This document shows positions 35,950-48,946 of a stretch of 64,000 bases of DNA, piece by piece. The first letter of the stretch is position 1; every line of letters begins with the position of its first letter. The stretch comes from Primulina eburnea. Lineage: Eukaryota > Streptophyta > Magnoliopsida > Lamiales > Gesneriaceae. The position numbers were made by a program, and so were the translations under genes. The stretch lies in the NCBI RefSeq assembly GCF_022965805.1, contig NC_133101.1:13797054-13861053 (forward strand), given 5' to 3'. Below the pieces are notes generated by a model. It searched no databases, was not told the DNA's origin, and saw only the letters and a program-made list of their open reading frames with translations.

Positions 35950-38900
35950 TTACATTGATGAGGTGCAACTTACGTGTTGAAAGAGTGGGCAAAATTTTAA
36001 ATGCCATAGACAAGAACGTAGTACAAATGCCAAAATTGATCCAAAATTAGATGTCAACCATTTCTGCAGAATATGCTCTACATAGTTTGGTATCGAGTGT
36101 TTGAAAGACACGAGGGCTGCCACAATATCCCAAATGTTCAGAAGCCCACTGAAACTCCCACACAGACTCTGAGACCATAATATGTTTTTTTCCACCAAAT
36201 TAATTCTACCTCAGGGAAACCAGGAAATGATCCGAAATCAATATCAAAACATATATTGGAGGAAGTGTCCAATTGCTGCCCTCGAATCCAAAGGAACTCG
36301 ATAGCAGCTTTCTGAGTTCTGTAAAATTACAATAACATTTATTGGTCAATCAAACATAGGTAACTGTTTGAACGGTTAGTTCTTATTGCTTCCATTCAGC
36401 TTTTGACTAAATCATCAAAATTTTCTTTTAAAGAAATGTGGGTGCTTGTTTGTTGCAAGCATCTATCCACATGGCAGTTGCTATTTCATAATTTGTTACC
36501 AGAAAATATAATTTTAAAAGTTCACCTTTCCTGGTACATGAGATTTAATAAATCAGAATCAAATCTTCGAGCCTGCAAATAACAGACACCAAACTTCTTA
36601 GAACTAGATTTAAGTACAGGGGTATCAATGACATCTATTCAGCATAAGGTAAAAGGTGACCAAGTGCAAGAAAAGGATCAAGAGATTCCATTGCTTAGAG
36701 TCATTACAGTCAACTAACCTCCTTTTCCTAGGTATTATTATATGACTACTGTTCCGGAGATATGAAATTTCGATCTTTCTATTTTCCTCTTTATTTTTAT
36801 TTTCAGTAAATTTTCTTTATTTTTGTAAAGGGCAAGAAGCAAGATATTGAACAATCTCATGTGAAACATAATATGAGAGAAGTAAAAAATCAATTTTTTG
36901 GATGGTATGTTATCTAGGAGTTTTCTCAAAATGCTATGAATAGAATTCAGTTTTTTCTTCAAATCTTGAATCGCTACATCGAGTGAGTTTTTTATTTTGA
37001 CTTAAAATTTGATAAGAGAGAAAAACTAGTACAATATTCAGGATAAGTTCATGGACATTCCAACTATAAGAGAATGGACAGATGGAATATGATACCACAG
37101 CAATTGCCAAGCTCACATGAGATACTGCCAGACCAAAGCAAGAATCATATACATATGGAACCTGCAGAGAAAATCTAGAGTCTATTGGAAACAAATATGC
37201 AAATTTAAAACAGAAGTAAACATGAAAAATTAATGCATACATCCGGGGAGCTATTCAAACCAAGAGTATTTGAAGGAATGTGTATTTCCATTAGTGCTTT
37301 CCCAACTAAATTCCACGCTTTCATAGATTTGTCTTGTAATACATGAACTGATCAAATAATCTGGAGGGCTACCAAGCTTTTCAACCTCAAGGCTTTCTGC
37401 TTGAGGCATTACTTGATAACAAAATCAATTAACATGGATTTTTTAATTTTTAATATATGTTGAACTAACACTCCCTTAATACTAAAATTCATATTTATAT
37501 CAATAAAACACTTCCTTCAATATTTATTACCTGGCTGCAGCTGTACAAGCAGAGTCCATCAAAAGCCCAAGCTAAACCAGTGACCTGATTGTTATTTTAC
37601 AAGATAAATCATATGCCATTCCATATGCCAACAAAAGGTGTTGAGAACATACAATGTGGTCATGCGCACTATAACAGCCAATTATTTCAAATTCATGGCT
37701 GGTCATATTCATGGTCCACACTTCAAATGATCTGGATCCTTTACCAATAGCCAGGAACAAATTTAGTGGTGTTTGTAGCGGGGCAATAAATGAAAGTATG
37801 GAGACAGGTGCTGAATCAACAGTAATAACCTAATTACACGAGCAATCACAAGTTCCAAAATAACATATAATCAAAGTAGCTGGTCTAAATTTTGAAAGGA
37901 TAAGTAGCAGACTTTTAACAGGATATGCTGACCTCCCTCAGCAAAGAAAATGAAGCATGAACAGTTTCAGATGACTTCAGCAGTTCCTCAATATTCACCT
38001 GCCAAATCTTCACTCTATAAACAAAAAGAAGAGGAAAGTCACAAAATTAAATGTTATAATCAAATAAAAGGCAAACCTTATATGTATGTGTGTGTATAAT
38101 TCAGTAGTTCTAACCCATGTCAAGCAAATGTGCGAGACTTTTGGCTTCGAAAACAGAAAAAGGTTAATTAGTTACTCACCTCCCATTAGAACTTCCCGTC
38201 GCTAAAAGAAGTTGAGGTTTTGAAATTTCAGAGCCATATAAAGCCCAGAAAATAGATGTGATGCATGTATCATGTGCCTTGAGAAAGCCACCATTTGATG
38301 CTTTTGATGGGAGTTCAAGGGTAATAATGGAATAACTCTCTAGTGCATCAATTCTCCACAATGAAATTAGACCACATTTCAATCCAGTAGCAAGAATAGA
38401 GCAGCAGCCCGAGGAGTTATGAGGAATAGAAACCCAATCTTCAGATGTCCTCAGAATCGGTGACCAAGCCACAATAAGGGGTGTCAGCATTGCATTGCGA
38501 GAAGCATATTGTTGTGCCGTTATTAGTTGAACATTGCATTCTTTGATCTTCAGAGGTGTCCCTTCAGAAACAGATATGGGAATAATTTTCCATGTATTGT
38601 TTTCTTTTACATTGTCAAGTTTTTTTGCAGCAACCTAATAAAAATAGCAACACATTCAATGTAATGGCATATATCAAATGCACAACTTTTCAAATTGAAA
38701 GCAGATCATGTAGCTGCATTGAAGCTGATTTAGTAAGTATGGAGGTTCATGTCATGGAATAAAATGATAAAACTAAATCAGATAGTGAATGCAGTGTGCA
38801 GTACATTAGTTTCATTATGTCTCCTTCGTTTTCTTTCCTTTCTTAAACTAGATACAGGTGGCTCATTAGGACATTCATATTCTGCATTATCTCGACTCCC

Positions 38901-41492
38901 TATCACCTGTATAAAGAAAAAACCCCAAGAATAGTTGGAATTCATATCATTAATTGTTATGTCATCAAGAATATTTCATCTTGAAAAGTATATGGGGATA
39001 TGCAAGAAACGGTAATCAGCAAAAAGTTGAAAGATAGAACCAACTCACATCTAAACTTTCTGAAGATATAATTTGAGACTCTCCGAAATTGATCTTGGAA
39101 AGATAATTATACATCATCTCTGATATGTCCATAACCTAGAAAATTTCAGATTATAACTTTAGCAAATGTGTGAAAAACAAACATCAAATTTAGGAATCAC
39201 AAATAACATACTAGATTCCAAATTCATGACATTTATTATGCATAAGCAACAAAACTGTAAATACAACAAACTTGAAGGGCTGTGAAATTCTTTTTGAATG
39301 AAATGTTGATTAGGTATTGCCTCTCCAAACATAAACAAAGCCTCCAGTACTAACACAACAAATTTACACATTAGCACAAATATGAATCTACTCATGGGCT
39401 CATAGCCAACACAGAACCAACAGTAAGAACATAATTAAGAGCATCTATAGACACAAGAATTGAAACAATTACATTGCTAAAATTTTCACCATTTTTTTTG
39501 GTTCAGGAAGATTATTAAAGTGAAGACACAGCAAGCTCGAAACATAATTCTGGTCCTGCCACCACTACTTCCTGAAAGCTTCATTTATAAAATACTTAAT
39601 ACCTCAATCCATTGAGCCGAAAAATCACAGAAGAGAAAGCGGTAAAGTTTGACGTGTCCCCCAGTAGTGCAAACAGCAAGCAAACAACTGCACGATTCAT
39701 AGCAAAATGTAGAATTAATTCTAGGTGGAAACTTGCGTTGCATACTCAAACAAAAACTTCGATCAGGGGTAATGGTATCAGTACCCAGCATTGCTAGCAA
39801 GACCTGCAGGAGACCAGGAAATTGACCTAACACATGGCCGTGTATCCTGCGACACATGCATTGGCAACAAGAACCCAGAGAGAAAATATATCCCTGTGAA
39901 AAAATGAAAACAAAATCAAATGCAGTGACCTGAGAAAATAAAAAGTACTTGAAACCTCAACTCAAAATTAATTTTCATTTGCACTGTAAAACCACAAACC
40001 AGAAATCCAAATGGCATCCAAATTGTGTACATACATACATACAATGAGCTCATTCAAACTATGAAATTCATTTTTTAATATGATTCTACATACCTCCAGC
40101 ATTTATGACACCAATAGAAAAAGGCTTGCTTGGGAGAACAGAAATTACACCTCGACATCCAGCTCCAGAAGGTTTAGCAGGATTCTAACCAAGTGAACAA
40201 CAAGCATATACTAGTGATTCGAAGGCTAAATCAAACAGTATAAAATTAAATCCTAATTTGAAAAAACAAATAAAAAGTAAGGTAATATGAATTATATAGA
40301 CCAACTACTATAAGATTCTCTATCAAATTCAAATCAGACCCTGTATTGAACTCCAACATAAAACAGCTTCCAGACCAGTTTTGAAGATCAGGTAGTTTAA
40401 AATGTAAGCATAAATTTGGCGTTTAAAATGCAATAACAATGCAAAAATCTTCGGCTAAAAAATAAGCATGCTATTCAGAAATATTATTACATTATATGCA
40501 ATCAATTGATTTAGTAGTTGTCTTTCCTAAATCATGGGATCAGATCCCATCAGGTGGATCACAGAATACTGGACTCAGAATCAGTGGTCACTGATTCTTG
40601 TTCATGTCAGTGCATGGTTAATAATGTTATCTGAATAATCCTCACACTAACAGAATCACTTAACAGCCCAAAATTCTTGATCAACTAAAAACTCAGCTAG
40701 AACATATTGAATGCCAGTATACTTGTAACACTCGTGACTAAAATACATAATAAGTGCGGAAGCTTTAAAATATAATTTGGAGAAAAGGTGTAATTTAAAA
40801 AAATTTGGGCAGCATCTCCCCGCAATTAGGACATGCCACCTGTCTCAAGCAACACATAAAACGCACGCAAAAGATTTTCATATACACCATATACCAGTTA
40901 ACATAGTATCTACACATATTTCTATTTCAAAAGGGAAAACAAGATTTTCAATGTTTTCCAAAATAACCAAAAGCTTGACACATAAAAAACAATAGCATCC
41001 AACATTATCTCCAAAGCTTTGGCATATTCCCTTCTCTCGCTTCGACAACTCAAGCATGATCAGTCTTTCTTACCTGTGCCTACATCACATGAACATAACT
41101 GGAATGAGTATAAAACTCAGCAAATGGAATCAATACTAACAAGATGCATATATATCATTTTATTTGTAAAACATAAAATGTATAGAGCCTCAATTTCATT
41201 TTGGTGAAAACATTAACCTCATCAGATCATAAACGTCGAAACATCATTTAATATCATCCGTAAAGAATCATAATACAACAATACAGAAGGATGATATTCA
41301 TTTCATTGATTAACTGAAGAATTGATAGTTCTTATAAGATAGTTCGTTCATAGCTAACCCTCTTCGTAAAAACGAATCTTATAGGAAGGACATGTACATC
41401 TGCATAAAATGCATCTTATAAGAGAGCACATGTTTTCATCGTTAATTGGCCAATTACATTGCAGATTTAGAATTGCCAGAGGCAACACCGCT

Positions 41493-44400
41493 TGTAGAAC
41501 CCGAAAATCAGATTACGTATAAGCCATGCATAATTTCTATTAATTAAATAAAAAAAATGAATTTTATGAAAATATGAAGTGTTAATTCATTTTTATAATT
41601 TTAAGTCATGATTATTTATTTTAAAAGTAGATGTTAGTTTATCTTTTCAGGATAAATATGCGTGGTCGGACCGGAGTTGGAAATTAGAAATAAGATTAAT
41701 AATAAGAAAAATATTCCTAAATTTAATAATTTAATTTGAAGAAAAAGAATGTTTTAGGATTTATTAAATTAATGGGAGTCAAATTAGTAAATAAATTCTA
41801 TTAGGTTCAATATTTAATTAAAGTTTAAGTAAAATGTGTAAACAATTGAGGATGAATTAATCTAGGTATAATATATTCAAGAAATTAAACATAGTACTTA
41901 AATACTTAAAGTTGAATCCATGCAAAGTCATGCAAGAGTTTAATTTTACTTAGTGTGTTAATTCACTAAAATATACAATGAGTATTTAAAATCTTAAGAA
42001 TTTAAAATACAAAGTTTAAATAATATTATACCATGCAAATGAGTAATAAAATTGGTTAAGACAATTCAAAAGAGTAGTAAATTCATTCTGGTCACCTCAT
42101 TGGCCTTTAAAATGAATACCATTACTCACCTTTAATTCAAAAAGTTATTGGTAAATTTAAATACTATAATACACCTTATTTCTAATCAAACCATTACCAT
42201 AACAAACCAACGGGCAGTAGGAATAGAAAGGAAAGAATCTTCGACAGTAGGGAAGAAAGATCATTTCAAAACCCATTCAAAATTTCTTCACTTGTAACCT
42301 CCTACCTTAATGCACCTTTAACACCCCTAATAACACTCATATTCATTATCTAGAAAATCCACACTCTCTCCTTTGGAAAATATCAGAAATAAGCTAATGA
42401 GATCGTGAATAGCAGCAAGAATGAATAAATAAGAACAGCTATGGCAAGGGTGAAGAAACATTTCAAGTTCCCACTTGTAACTCCTAACTAAATGCAATTC
42501 AAGACTGACTTAACATCTCCTATATCATTCACCTTCATCCCTTACCTTTGCTACACTCATATGCTCGAAAATACATCAGAAAATAGCAGCTGAAATCGTG
42601 AACAACAGCAGAAACGAGAAGAAGAAATCCAACTCGGCTCCGTCGCGTCGTATTGATTTGTTTTTCTTCAAAAAAAATTCCAGGCATGTATATGTTGTTT
42701 TCTTTGCTCTTCAATCAAGTTCTATAGATATTTTAAAACAATATATGTTCAAGATTTAAGAGGCAAAACGAATTTTTTGACAGCAACATTTCTGAAAAAA
42801 ACTGCCCAACTTTCTCGGCCTTGGCTTATGTTCTGTTTGAGTTGTTTTCTTGTGGATTTCAGGAGGTTGCTCGGTCCCAGGCACTCATGGCTGCATTTAG
42901 GCATGAATTATAGTTTGTTAGGGTGTTGTTTGTCCATTGGTTTCAGTCCATACACTCCAAATAAAAGCATGACAACAAGATTTACAAGACACTACAGAAT
43001 TGACTCACGATTTTGTTGTTGGTTGCCTGGGGGGTGTGTTCGAAACCTGGCTGTCCTAGGGGCTGTAGCCACGGTTAGAACCCTTCTTTATCATGTCTAG
43101 TACGTGACCAAGGTGTCCTCCCCAAGCTTGGTTCACGGATCCTTCAGAGTTTTTCATAAACATGTCAAGTGTCCATCGGTTTAAAAAAATTCTGATTTGG
43201 TATGAGTATTGTTTTTGTTTCTTGAGTGTTGTTTGGATTATGGTTGGCTTCTAGCCAATAGCCATGGTTCATACAAGACTCCATCTTGTCTAGATCGAGC
43301 CATGGTCGATCAAATGGTCCTTGGAACGAGACAAGACAGTAAAACATGTCAACATAAAACACTACACTGCAAGGGGGTATTCTCGGCTGATTTGTTGTGG
43401 TGGTTCTAGGTGTTTGCTTGGGTTATGATTGGCTTTTAGCCCTTAGCCACGGTCTAAGCCATGACTTATGATGTTGGTAAGAGTCTTTGGGTGGTGGTTC
43501 AAGCCCATAGTCATAAAATTCAGGAATTACACTACAAAAGACACAAACTGTTACTACTGAAATTTGACAGCAGCTATGGTTTTGGTTTTTGGGGTGGTTT
43601 GAGTTCTTGGTTGGCCTTCAGCCCACGGACTTGGACTGGAAAATACCTCAATGAGTTAGAAAGGTCATGTTTTTGGCAGTTCGTGATTTGGTCGAGTTTA
43701 GAGGTCATACGAGAATTTACGGTGAAAGGTGCCAAAATGACTCTCGAAAGAGCGTTTTATTTTTTTGGATTCCTTTCACCTATTTTCGTGTTTTCCAGTT
43801 CTTATGCATATTTTTCAGTATGTTTAGGGTATTTTTAATCATGGTTAAACGTCGATTTAATGTTGGTTCGGGTTGATACGAAGCCATGATAAAAAATCAA
43901 GTTGTTGGTCCTAATTGTCTCGTTCTTGGTTTAGTTCTCAAGTTTAATTCAAGATATTATTATTTGCATGTGTCACATATTAGAACTAATTCGCAGCAAG
44001 TCTGAGAGTGATCCAACTCATCCGGTAAAAATACGTTTATAATTATATTACATGCATAAAATATAAAATGTTTATTTTTGAGATATATGCTATATGTCTT
44101 GTGGCCACCTAATGCTTATGGGTTTGGAAGTCGGTAGGCGCAACCGAGGACCTCTTCACCCGGTGACTTACGACCGGTTTACGATTATGTATGGGTACGG
44201 ACATCCAGTCCAAGGGCTGTGATTGATCTCTACCGCCCAGTATACTGTGGTTTAGTCTGATCAGGCGCTCACGTTATGTTATGGGCCACTAGCTTAGAAA
44301 CAGTATCTCTACAGAAAATTATGATATGTTATGACAGAGCTCTATGGAGCAAAGCTTTTACATATGATTTTCAGATATGCACGTAGTTATAATTATTCAT

Positions 44401-44820
44401 GATACGATTTTCACCGTACGCCTTTCGATACTTTATTTTTAAGTTGCATGCGATTTTACGATATATTTATTTGTTATTCACAATATATACATGTTGAGTC
44501 TTTAGACTCACTAGACTTGATTGTTAGTAGGTATTGATGAGGCCGAGACCGCGGGCGGGGACCAGTGAGCAATCTTGGGACAGCTATAGTAAACCCGAGG
44601 ACCTCATGTTTTAGTTGATGCACTTTTTATGTTAAACTCAGTTTTTAATACGTTGGATTATTTTTTAAATTGTTGTTTGAAAACAATATTTACTTCCGCT
44701 GTTATTTTAAAGTTAAACTTTAATTACATGTTTATTTTATAATTGTGGCAAGTTAATTATTTATTTAGAAAAATTTTAATAATTCCGCAAAATTATGAAT
44801 ACGAAATACGAGCCTTTACA
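41493..44820 (+). mobile_element. Solo LTR (E2-related family) nested in the previous solo LTR
   Basis: Starts TGTAGAACCCGAAAATCAG and ends GAGCCTTTACA, the same ends as the E2 LTR in its own sense, with TSD CCGCT (41488-41492 and 44821-44825). It is 3328 bp, carries the CGGT...ACCG palindromes (44131-44177) and the ~185-bp degenerate repeats (43060-43630). Open frames inside it, such as 43461-43838, have no recognisable domain and are not called. Confidence 0.9.
43060..43630 (+). repeat. Degenerate ~185-bp tandem repeats in the long LTR
   Basis: The word TTGGCTTNTAGCCNNTAGCCAYGG recurs with TTGGC at 43244, 43429 and 43611 (spacings 185 and 182), with a weaker unit ending in TAGCCACGG near 43065. 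The E2 LTRs have the reverse-complement series at about 10319, 10506, 10680 and 10879. Confidence 0.65.
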
Positions 44821-45457
44821 CCGCTACTATCTCTATCAATCCATTCATTCAATCATATAAAACTTCTTTCAAGCATTTTATCGAACACATTAGAGACATC
44901 ATTTAAAGTTTAACTCCTTTCTTTCAAAAATGCATATAATTGCACTACCATATATACATAATTACATATAAATATCATGAATGGAATATGAAAGGAGTTA
45001 ACATCATAAAATCATCAAAACACATACATATAGGATCATGTGATGCATTCAAGAAATAATCCCACTTACTACACTTGGAGCAATTGGTTTGTTAAACCTT
45101 GACGATGATCCTACAACAATAAACCCAACAACTAATCATCAACATCCAAATAATAACCTTGAATCATCATTTAATCCAATATATCAATCACAACTACCAA
45201 TCCCCAACTTCACCATCTACAAAAACTCTAGAACAAGAAGCAAAACACCTTACCTTAGCTCCTTTCACTAAAAAGGTAAGTTCCAACTCCGGATTGAAGA
45301 TTAATTACTTGATATAAAGAAAGGATAAGAAGAAGATGAAGAACCCTAGCTTGGAATCGATGGAAAAGAGAAAAGAAGAGAAGAAAAGTGAAGAAAAATG
45401 AAGTCTCAACCGATTTTAAGCCTAAAAATACCCAAAACACGTTTTTACACTTTGCCT

Positions 45458-45570
45458 GGCGCCCGGGCGGTCATATATTACCGCCCTAGCGCGGAACTCT
45501 CGGCCAAACACAAAAAAAAAAACAGAACCAGTGGCGCTCGGGCGGTCATTTCTTACCGCTCGGGCGCCAC
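45458..45570. repeat. GC-rich inverted repeats in solo LTR
   Basis: Two inverted pairs: GGCGCCCGGGCGGT (45458-45471) with ACCGCCCTAGCGC (45480-45492), and GTGGCGCTCGGGCGGT (45531-45546) with ACCGCTCGGGCGCCAC (45555-45570). Both loops are short AT-rich 8-mers (CATATATT and CATTTCTT). The placement relative to the promoter matches the E1 array. Confidence 0.8.
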
Positions 45571-46409
45571 TATGCGCACAGCCACCTCAAAGATCGCTTC
45601 CGAAACGCCTCTTACCTTCATAATTTGGAAAAGTGATACACATGAAAGTTGTAGCTCTATGTCTTGGCTTTCATCTCCAATTGGCCTCATGTCATTTGAA
45701 GGTATTAGTAAAAAGTTATGCTCAATCTGCCAACATGTGTCAGTGTACGGACGACGAAACGCACGATACACTTCGGGGCGCTTTTGGCTTGTCTTCCACA
45801 ATGATTTGAACAAAACTCAAAACATGAAAGTTATAGCCTTATATCATATATTTCTAATGAAAGTGGCCTCACATCATTTGGATCAATATAAAAAACATTA
45901 TGCTAAAAACCACAACTACTTCAACATTTTTCATACCGTTTCTGCACTTCCATTACCTATTTGGCTCAAGATAAACTTTCTATTCTACCCATCCATTCTC
46001 TGTTTCATTCTATATCATTCATTACCATTCATATCATAACTTGAAGCCATAAACCATCAACATTACATCACATATCCCAAACAATCATCATAATAAACCA
46101 TAAAAGGAATAATGAACAACTTAATCATAATCATAAACTTACATCATAAACATATGAATGTCTGGGCGTTACAATACTTCTGAACTTGAGCAATTTCGAT
46201 GTTGAGACTCAAATGCTATACATCGTATCAGTAAAATTGCATCAAAGCAATTCAATACTAAAATCAGCAAACTTTGAAAAGTTAACAATTACCAGGATCG
46301 TAACAAGGCTACCAGAAGCGACCGCCACCAGATTCTCTTCGGACCAAGCAACAACGTTCGGATAACAAGGCGCTGATACGAGAACCGCTGCTTGGAAGCG
46401 GGAAGACAT

Positions 46410-47309
46410 TGTTGAAGAGAATTGAAACAGAAAGCAGAGCGGCGTTTTATTATTTTGGAGTGAAGCGGATTCGATGCTTCGACCTAATTTGTGAAACAGC
46501 TCGAATAGTCCAAATCGAATTACACCATATAACCTACATATATTTGTATTTCCTAGACTATACTAGAAGACTAAAAAAAATCTTCTATTTTATATTATAA
46601 AAAAAAATATTTATTTTTATGTGGATTTAGGAATTTCTCGCTTATAGGGAAAAAACAATGGATATTGAGGAAGCAACAAGCATTGAAGAAATGAAGTTGA
46701 AACATTAGTCAATCTCATGCATTACCCAATTTAGGGGTGAGTAGAAACCAAAGCCAAATCAAATAGTTGGTTTGGTTTTTAGTCGATCGATTTATATTGG
46801 TTTTAAAATTAATCATATCGAAAAAATTGGTTTTGTTCAAAGTTTTGGTGAAAAATCATAACCGAACCAATTTTATAAATATATAATATTTTTAATTATA
46901 TACATATTATTTTATTTTATGTCATATAATTGATATTATGAAAGTTTGATGATTGGTAATGGTGGCACATTTTATAAAGCTAAAAAAAAAATTGACCATT
47001 ATCCCGTTCAATCTTCACAAGTATTTATTGATCTTCATGATGTTTTTGGAAAAGGTTAAAAACCTCGAGCAAGAAATCTTGGATGCGAGTGAATTTACTC
47101 TTACCAAATACCCAAGTTGGATAAACATAAAAGATAAATGACTTTCTTTCTTTAAAGTGTGATAATGGATGATATTGAAGCTATTTCTAAAAGTTGAACT
47201 ATTGAAAACTTATATTTATCTATTTATGATAGCTAGTTTTGAAAATTTAAATTATGATTATAAAAGTCAAAATATTTTATTTGAACAAAATTAAAATTTA
47301 AAATTGAAC
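46410..47309. other. Promoter side of copy B and spacer
   Basis: 46410-46835 matches the upstream side of copy A. After that the sequence is single-copy and AT-rich. A 62-codon frame at 46953-47141 has no recognised domain. I see no clear promoter element. Confidence 0.5.
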
Positions 47310-47475
47310 ATCCAAAGGTTCGTGACGGTATTGAAAAAGCCGTCGCTATATTAAGCGACGGAATTGAAAAAGTCGTCGCTATATTAAACGGTGATTTTTT
47401 AAAAAAAAACCGCCGTTTAAGAAGCGACGGTTTGTAACCATAAAATGCATAAAAAAAACTACTACGCAAAAATTA
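47310..47475. repeat. CACTA-like subterminal repeat fragment
   Basis: Several copies of GCGACGG or its complement CCGTCGC in both orientations lie between 47322 and 47432, with a stem-like pair around an A/T-run (CGGTGATTTTTT ... CCGCCG). It ends near CTACTACGCAAAA, similar to the CACTAC termini of plant CACTA transposons, whose subterminal repeats often use this GCGACGG word. No transposase or second end is visible, so it is a fragment or a small non-autonomous element. Confidence 0.45.
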
Positions 47476-47514
47476 AAATTATGTAGTAAATTTTCGGGGA
47501 AAAAAAAATTAAAA

Positions 47515-48946
47515 CCTAGTCTTCGATCCTAGTCTTCGAATTACATCCCTACCCCTATACCTGTCACGATCTTCGTTTTTCGGGTTCGGGTTCGGTTCCC
47601 ATTTCAAAAATATTAATGGGGCAACACGGCGTGGGTACAGGGATTCCCCGCCCCGATCCTCGTTTCGAGTTTTCCCCGTGGGTCTCCAAATCCGTGAGAA
47701 AAATTGTCATCTCTAAGTAGGTGTTGGTGTTTAAATTTATGGAAAATAACTTTTTTAATCAGCCAATATTGTTTATTTTGAATTTTAGTTTATTAACAGG
47801 TTAAATTTTGGTCATTGTACACTAACTATCAGTGTTCGGTTATTTTGGTTAAATTGCTGATGCGGCGCTGAATATATTAACTTTTTCGACATCATAACAA
47901 CATTCTTTTTAATGTTAGAAAATTTTTGGTTCAACTTAACAATTTTCAATGTAAGATCAATATTTTTTGTTTCAATGTCACAATTTTCAATATAAAATCA
48001 ATACTATAAAGATAATTTTCTTAACTAAACACATAAACTAAGCTTTACAATAATGACATTCTATTACAATTAACTATAAAAAATTTATTTTTTAGCATTT
48101 TTATTTGCAAAGTGATCAACCAATATTTCATAAATAGATTTTTATTAGAACTCATTGATGTTGCGGAATATCACGAACCGGAACCTTCTTGTGCATTTCA
48201 AAAACTTCTAAATAGGTGCTCTGTAGAGGTTCAAGCACTTCTAAAACATTCTCAATATTTCATCAATTAAGAATTTTCTATGAAATCTTTTGTGCATAGA
48301 ATAATCATTTAGAATAATATAGAATGGAATTAACTAGAATAGTGTAGATCTTAGAACCTCCTAGAGAGTTGATATTTATCGCTTTCATTGTAGAAAGCTA
48401 CTAGTATAAATATGATTAATATAAATAGGGTGACGCTCTATTGTAACTACCAAGTTTTCAAGCAATATAACATTTTCTTTCAAAGTTTTCTAGAAGCATT
48501 TTACTTAAGTCACTTGCACACAAGCACCAAAGGACTTTATCTATGCAGATTACATTGGTAAACAGATAAATTAAATGTCATAATTGTACAAAACCGTAAA
48601 ATATTATTAAAATAAAGATCGTTTTACATTAGAGCCAATAAAAACCCAAGCCACAAGTTGGCTCGATGGACACCTACTCTAACAAATACAAAATACTAGG
48701 AAATTCAAATATCCAACCTTATTTTTCCTACCAATTAATAGAATAAACATCCTTCCATGGTAGTTATTATGTATAGGACATATCAGTGGATTTTCACAGA
48801 AGCACCGTAGAAGGAAAAATTGGAAACACAGACCTGCTGACGGAGATAGAGGCCTGTCATAAATCATAGATTTTAAGGGGCTGCTGACTGAGGATTTCAG
48901 TCGAGAGGGCGGACTTTTCATTGACAATTTTTAAAGAGGAATTTCG
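47515..48946. other. 3' flank of gene copy C
   Basis: Matches copy A from about 20382 to 21809. The homology starts at a junction where CCTAGTCTTCGA is present twice (47515-47526 and 47528-47539). It contains the GC-rich segment (47566-47705). Copy C lacks the outer flank that A and B share. Confidence 0.7.

Larger units (their letters stand above)
40724..46173 (-). mobile_element. Solo LTR (E1-related family) in intron 1 of copy B
   Basis: Ends TGTAACAC...GGGCGTTACA with the 5-bp TSD ATACT (40719-40723 and 46174-46178). No internal region. On the minus strand it shares with the E1 LTR a CAAGCTAGGGTTCTT-type segment after the promoter region and the terminal GTTACA. It carries its own GC-rich inverted repeats at 45458-45570. 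Without the nested LTR it would be about 2.1 kb. Confidence 0.88.
35950..46409 (-). pseudogene. Copy B: TFIIIC90-like WD40 gene, 3' truncated pseudogene
   Basis: Same gene as copy A. Exon 1 is at 46293-46409 (start MSSRFQAAVL), exon 2 at 40094-40184, exon 3 at 39785-39893, exon 4 at 39603-39687, exon 7 at 38180-38634 and exon 8 at 37933-38014. Exon 8 is open at the Ser codon that is TAA in copy A. Intron 1 carries a 5450-bp insertion of two nested solo LTRs. A deletion of about 1.39 kb (equivalent to 21159-22546 of copy A) removes the end of exon 14 and all of exon 15, so the zinc finger is lost. Two 1-bp losses in exon 14 (36185-36193 and near 36037) break the frame. The N-terminal WD40 part is the best preserved of the three copies, and I saw no stop in the exons I translated there. 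Confidence 0.8.

Noticed and set aside
43461..43838. 125-codon frame in the nested solo LTR
   Set aside because: It has a plausible hydrophobic composition but lies in degenerate LTR repeats and has no recognisable family.
45398..46039. 213-codon plus-strand frame ending near the end of the outer solo LTR
   Set aside because: It crosses the GC-rich inverted repeats and runs antisense to the LTR. No motif is visible.
46953..47141. 62-codon frame in the spacer upstream of copy B
   Set aside because: No recognised domain, AT-rich context, and no second copy in the window for comparison.
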